From a virus, in the IMG/VR virus record IMGVR_UViG_3300017527_000325, positions 1 through 40,211 of that record: a DNA stretch of 40,211 bases. One strand, written 5' to 3'. The notes below the pieces were generated by a model. It was not told the origin of the DNA and searched no databases. It worked only from the letters and a program-made list of their open reading frames with translations. Positions 39,401 to 40,211 of the stretch are shown here, in pieces (position 1 is the first letter of the stretch; each line of letters begins with the position of its first letter). The translations under genes and the position numbers were made by a program.

Positions 39401-39780
39401 TTTATGCTGATGCTGCTTTTAAGATCTGGTGGGATGACTCGGATAATGATGTGGTGTTTACTTATAACACAGACGTATTAAATCAAACAACGGCATTTGC
39501 GGCAGGTGATACGAACTGGCACCACGTCGAGGCTAAGTGGGATGCAAGCAATAAATTGTTTCTGATTGTCGATGGGGTAGTGGCGAGCCTGCTCACGGGT
39601 GTTGACTCAGCGCCGACATTAGATGCGACAATGTATTTTACGGCTGATGACGCTGACGGTACTAATCGTGCGGATGTGTTGATATCAGATTTTATGATCA
39701 CAGACACGATGGGAACTCCCCAAATTCCAGTAATCTTAGGCTCTGGTCCAATCCATGCGCCGATCAGAGGGGTTGAATAG
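36487..39780 (+). CDS. Fibre/receptor-binding-like protein with CBM- and LamG-like domains (1097 aa)
   Basis: Two short segments resemble CBM5/12-type chitin-binding modules: about residues 27-62 (DYVVGDIRTVDDYEYRC through INWNRYG) and about 555-590 (RYYCHTAHTAGAGNEPP through YWHEY). Two concanavalin/LamG-like sandwiches follow at about 665-880 (HLVGHWKMNDNAANDTIVD; FTIQFWSKPNFG) and 895-1085 (GSLSFWFKPNSALG; NWHHVEAKWDASNK). Together these predict a glycan-binding virion protein. Base composition is clearly more GC-rich than in the sugar genes upstream, a possible sign of separate origin. The stop overlaps the next GTG. Confidence 0.75.
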   Translation: MNTKQVDRKHTPHLFFEPRMTPHPDWAADTDYVVGDIRTVDDYEYRCVEDHHSSSLFGDDSINWNRYGHIPYTDTEDPPVDHPVYDLPHVDLDPIPVDFPNAIKVIKKKAFDGHVYLAIHKLRTDIWWQKEVDSNPVRVAQAQLVAQIETSPGVWSAEQPFDFEEANLTKIKRYYVGYIKDDIGPYEDVVFGQIWNFEQGNVKQAFYVDVPGETVRLTWQARVKTSAIADPENDKKGLSYDVSDYEGNVTHTSEDDPQEGWRIHKWTFEPDGFQCPDVDSRTPRERFDDRAGLWIDPYLSIDEQATYIDVTCDGYYVKMVLNNTVMDSARITDNSDDVLCVVRVIAKETDDYFFSYSLPSTTLRVVSPNCVWIRQVGNFAQWGDGGDLADSDGLTVDWVFYQDRFFVHWDWEVSGSITLPNSLVDSAIFQMSWTAANLTSEDVIYDNSGTEADPGAWADLTGDNYVGFVATEMNIITVPIDWNAASGTAPWFMGTGTDGYYGICLKNGTVLSDQNLTIGVFVDSKDRANDGGTFNDWDTDADGNSIAVGYICEQSSNGLRYYCHTAHTAGAGNEPPDTDYWHEYRKTLGDQYKDLVMAAPTTGSEITDMVIPMDLSSDGFASDGARHLEMASDEIEYTVDINRVGHVDVIEDPPIETGTVGSATDHLVGHWKMNDNAANDTIVDTTGNNDGEYLCDSGDTEDITNADAIRGTSLLLTGSHLIDLRDAVAAATTALTSLDDFTIQFWSKPNFGYDTASEEGFFSIGQAYGNGIACYYRPSSDFYRFTTHLGTNTYDDTAAFTSNEELQKWRFFELSLSLTYNIIQIRIDGDVFTTWAISDSWGAAPTYFFLGREHFGAIAYGAFYFDDVKLIDGCMLPYGAYFTGNGAIDTDHAHEDITFLWQGADATPIGSDVTNDGGDYSTDGPIGTKAFDNSDAGDNASAATSGNISAAEGSLSFWFKPNSALGADCTLFYADAAFKIWWDDSDNDVVFTYNTDVLNQTTAFAAGDTNWHHVEAKWDASNKLFLIVDGVVASLLTGVDSAPTLDATMYFTADDADGTNRADVLISDFMITDTMGTPQIPVILGSGPIHAPIRGVE

Positions 39781-40211
39781 TGGCATATACTTACGCAAAT
39801 CACGGAGATGGATACCAAGTACAATGGGCTAATGGCCGATGGGTTATTATCCATGACAGCCTAACCGCTGGTGATGTTGTCCAGTTTGCTTTTGAGGAGG
39901 ATGCGGCATCGTCAAGCTCTATGTCAGGCCCGGATAGTTCGGAATCTTCAGTTTCTAGTGTTTCATCGATAAGTAGTAATAGTTCAGAATCATCGCTTTC
40001 AAGTGTATCATCGTCAACATCAAAACTATCAATAAGTTCCGCATCAATATCATCCGAGTCTTCACTTTCCAGTATATCATCCGAGTCTTCACTTTCCAGT
40101 ATTTCCTCAGAGTCCAGTATATCATCCGAGTCCAGTATTTCCTCAGAGTCTAGTATTTCCTCAGAGTCCAGTATAAGTTCTACTTCAGAGTCTTCACTTT
40201 CCAGTATATCA
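39780..40211 (+). CDS. Serine-rich repeat protein (5' part, runs off window)
   Basis: GTG 39780 overlaps the previous stop codon and opens a frame with no stop to the window end. The first 42 residues form a small ordered head (YTYANHGDGYQVQWANGRWV). From about residue 43 the protein is almost pure Ser with Glu, Ile and Leu in a SSESS(I/L) rhythm. This is a flexible stalk or an O-glycosylation substrate like bacterial Ser-rich adhesins. A fibre, tail-tip or decoration role is inferred from its place after the LamG protein. Confidence 0.75.
   Translation, partial: MAYTYANHGDGYQVQWANGRWVIIHDSLTAGDVVQFAFEEDAASSSSMSGPDSSESSVSSVSSISSNSSESSLSSVSSSTSKLSISSASISSESSLSSISSESSLSSISSESSISSESSISSESSISSESSISSTSESSLSSIS
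39903..40211 (+). repeat. Degenerate Ser-codon repeats with exact 27-nt direct repeat
   Basis: The Ser-rich stretch is built from short tandem units, chiefly an 18-base SSESSI/L unit (for example the TCCTCAGAGTC copies at 40103-40160). One 27-base unit, 40047-40073, is repeated exactly at 40074-40100. Near-identical units invite slipped-strand length change; only multiples of three bases would keep the frame. The array continues past the window end. Confidence 0.8.

Noticed and set aside
39483-39854. 123-residue open frame on the minus strand across the end of the LamG protein
   Set aside because: It spans the junction of two well-supported + strand genes and has shadow-like composition; no minus-strand gene is credible anywhere in the window.
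40047-40211. CRISPR-like array in the 3' end repeats
   Set aside because: The repeats are short, directly adjacent, in frame and encode Ser/Glu; there are no unique spacers of constant length.

Overview
The window is part of a tailed-bacteriophage (Caudoviricetes) genome. It is AT-rich, densely packed, and every credible gene lies on the + strand, often with ATGA or TAATG overlaps. The hallmark genes are a large terminase, an SPP1-type portal, a Mu F-like head morphogenesis protein, a coiled-coil scaffold and a major capsid protein of the N4 gp56 family. That capsid type suggests, but does not prove, an N4-like or podovirus-like virion. A lipobox lipoprotein, LPS-type glycosyltransferases and a Sec-signal protein point to a Gram-negative host. 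No integrase, tRNA, CRISPR array or transposon was seen.

Region 1 (1-6770) is an early/replication block. It holds small hypothetical proteins, a DUF2786 protein, a SLOG/YpsA-like protein, an ATP-dependent DNA ligase, a DUF932 protein, several small Cys-rich zinc-ribbon-like proteins and a DnaX-like clamp-loader ATPase. It is punctuated by hairpin terminators near 3622, 4984 and 6726 and contains one strong sigma70-type promoter (418-446). A second promoter (6790-6818) that shares an identical 16-nt block with the first opens the late region.

Region 2 (6871-19496) is the head module, in the order TerL, portal, head morphogenesis, scaffold, capsid. Scattered between these genes are small basic proteins sharing one short domain that I do not recognise: a basic strand, a turn (G-S or GPNKG), the core Y-x-R-Y-F-K, then a helix. 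I count 14 copies in 11 genes, including two beyond the capsid gene at 25.3-26.0 kb. This dispersed family is the most unusual signal in the window. Candidate roles are a virion-targeting tag or a packaged DNA-binding module.

Region 3 (19497-28184 and 30095-35990) is a large sugar-modification cluster inside the late transcription unit: about eight glycosyltransferase-like genes (including a three-domain and a two-domain fusion), five methyltransferase-like domains and a hexapeptide-repeat acyltransferase. Between the two halves (28208-30108) is a set of small membrane proteins: a lipoprotein, a two-TM holin-like protein and others, possibly a lysis cassette.

Region 4 (35992-40211) encodes a secreted fibronectin-III protein, a 1097-residue receptor-binding or fibre-like protein with carbohydrate-binding and LamG/concanavalin-like segments, and the start of a serine-rich repeat protein that runs off the window. 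The glycosyltransferases lying beside a Ser-rich repeat protein suggest that the phage may glycosylate its own virion or fibre, although modification of the host surface is also possible.
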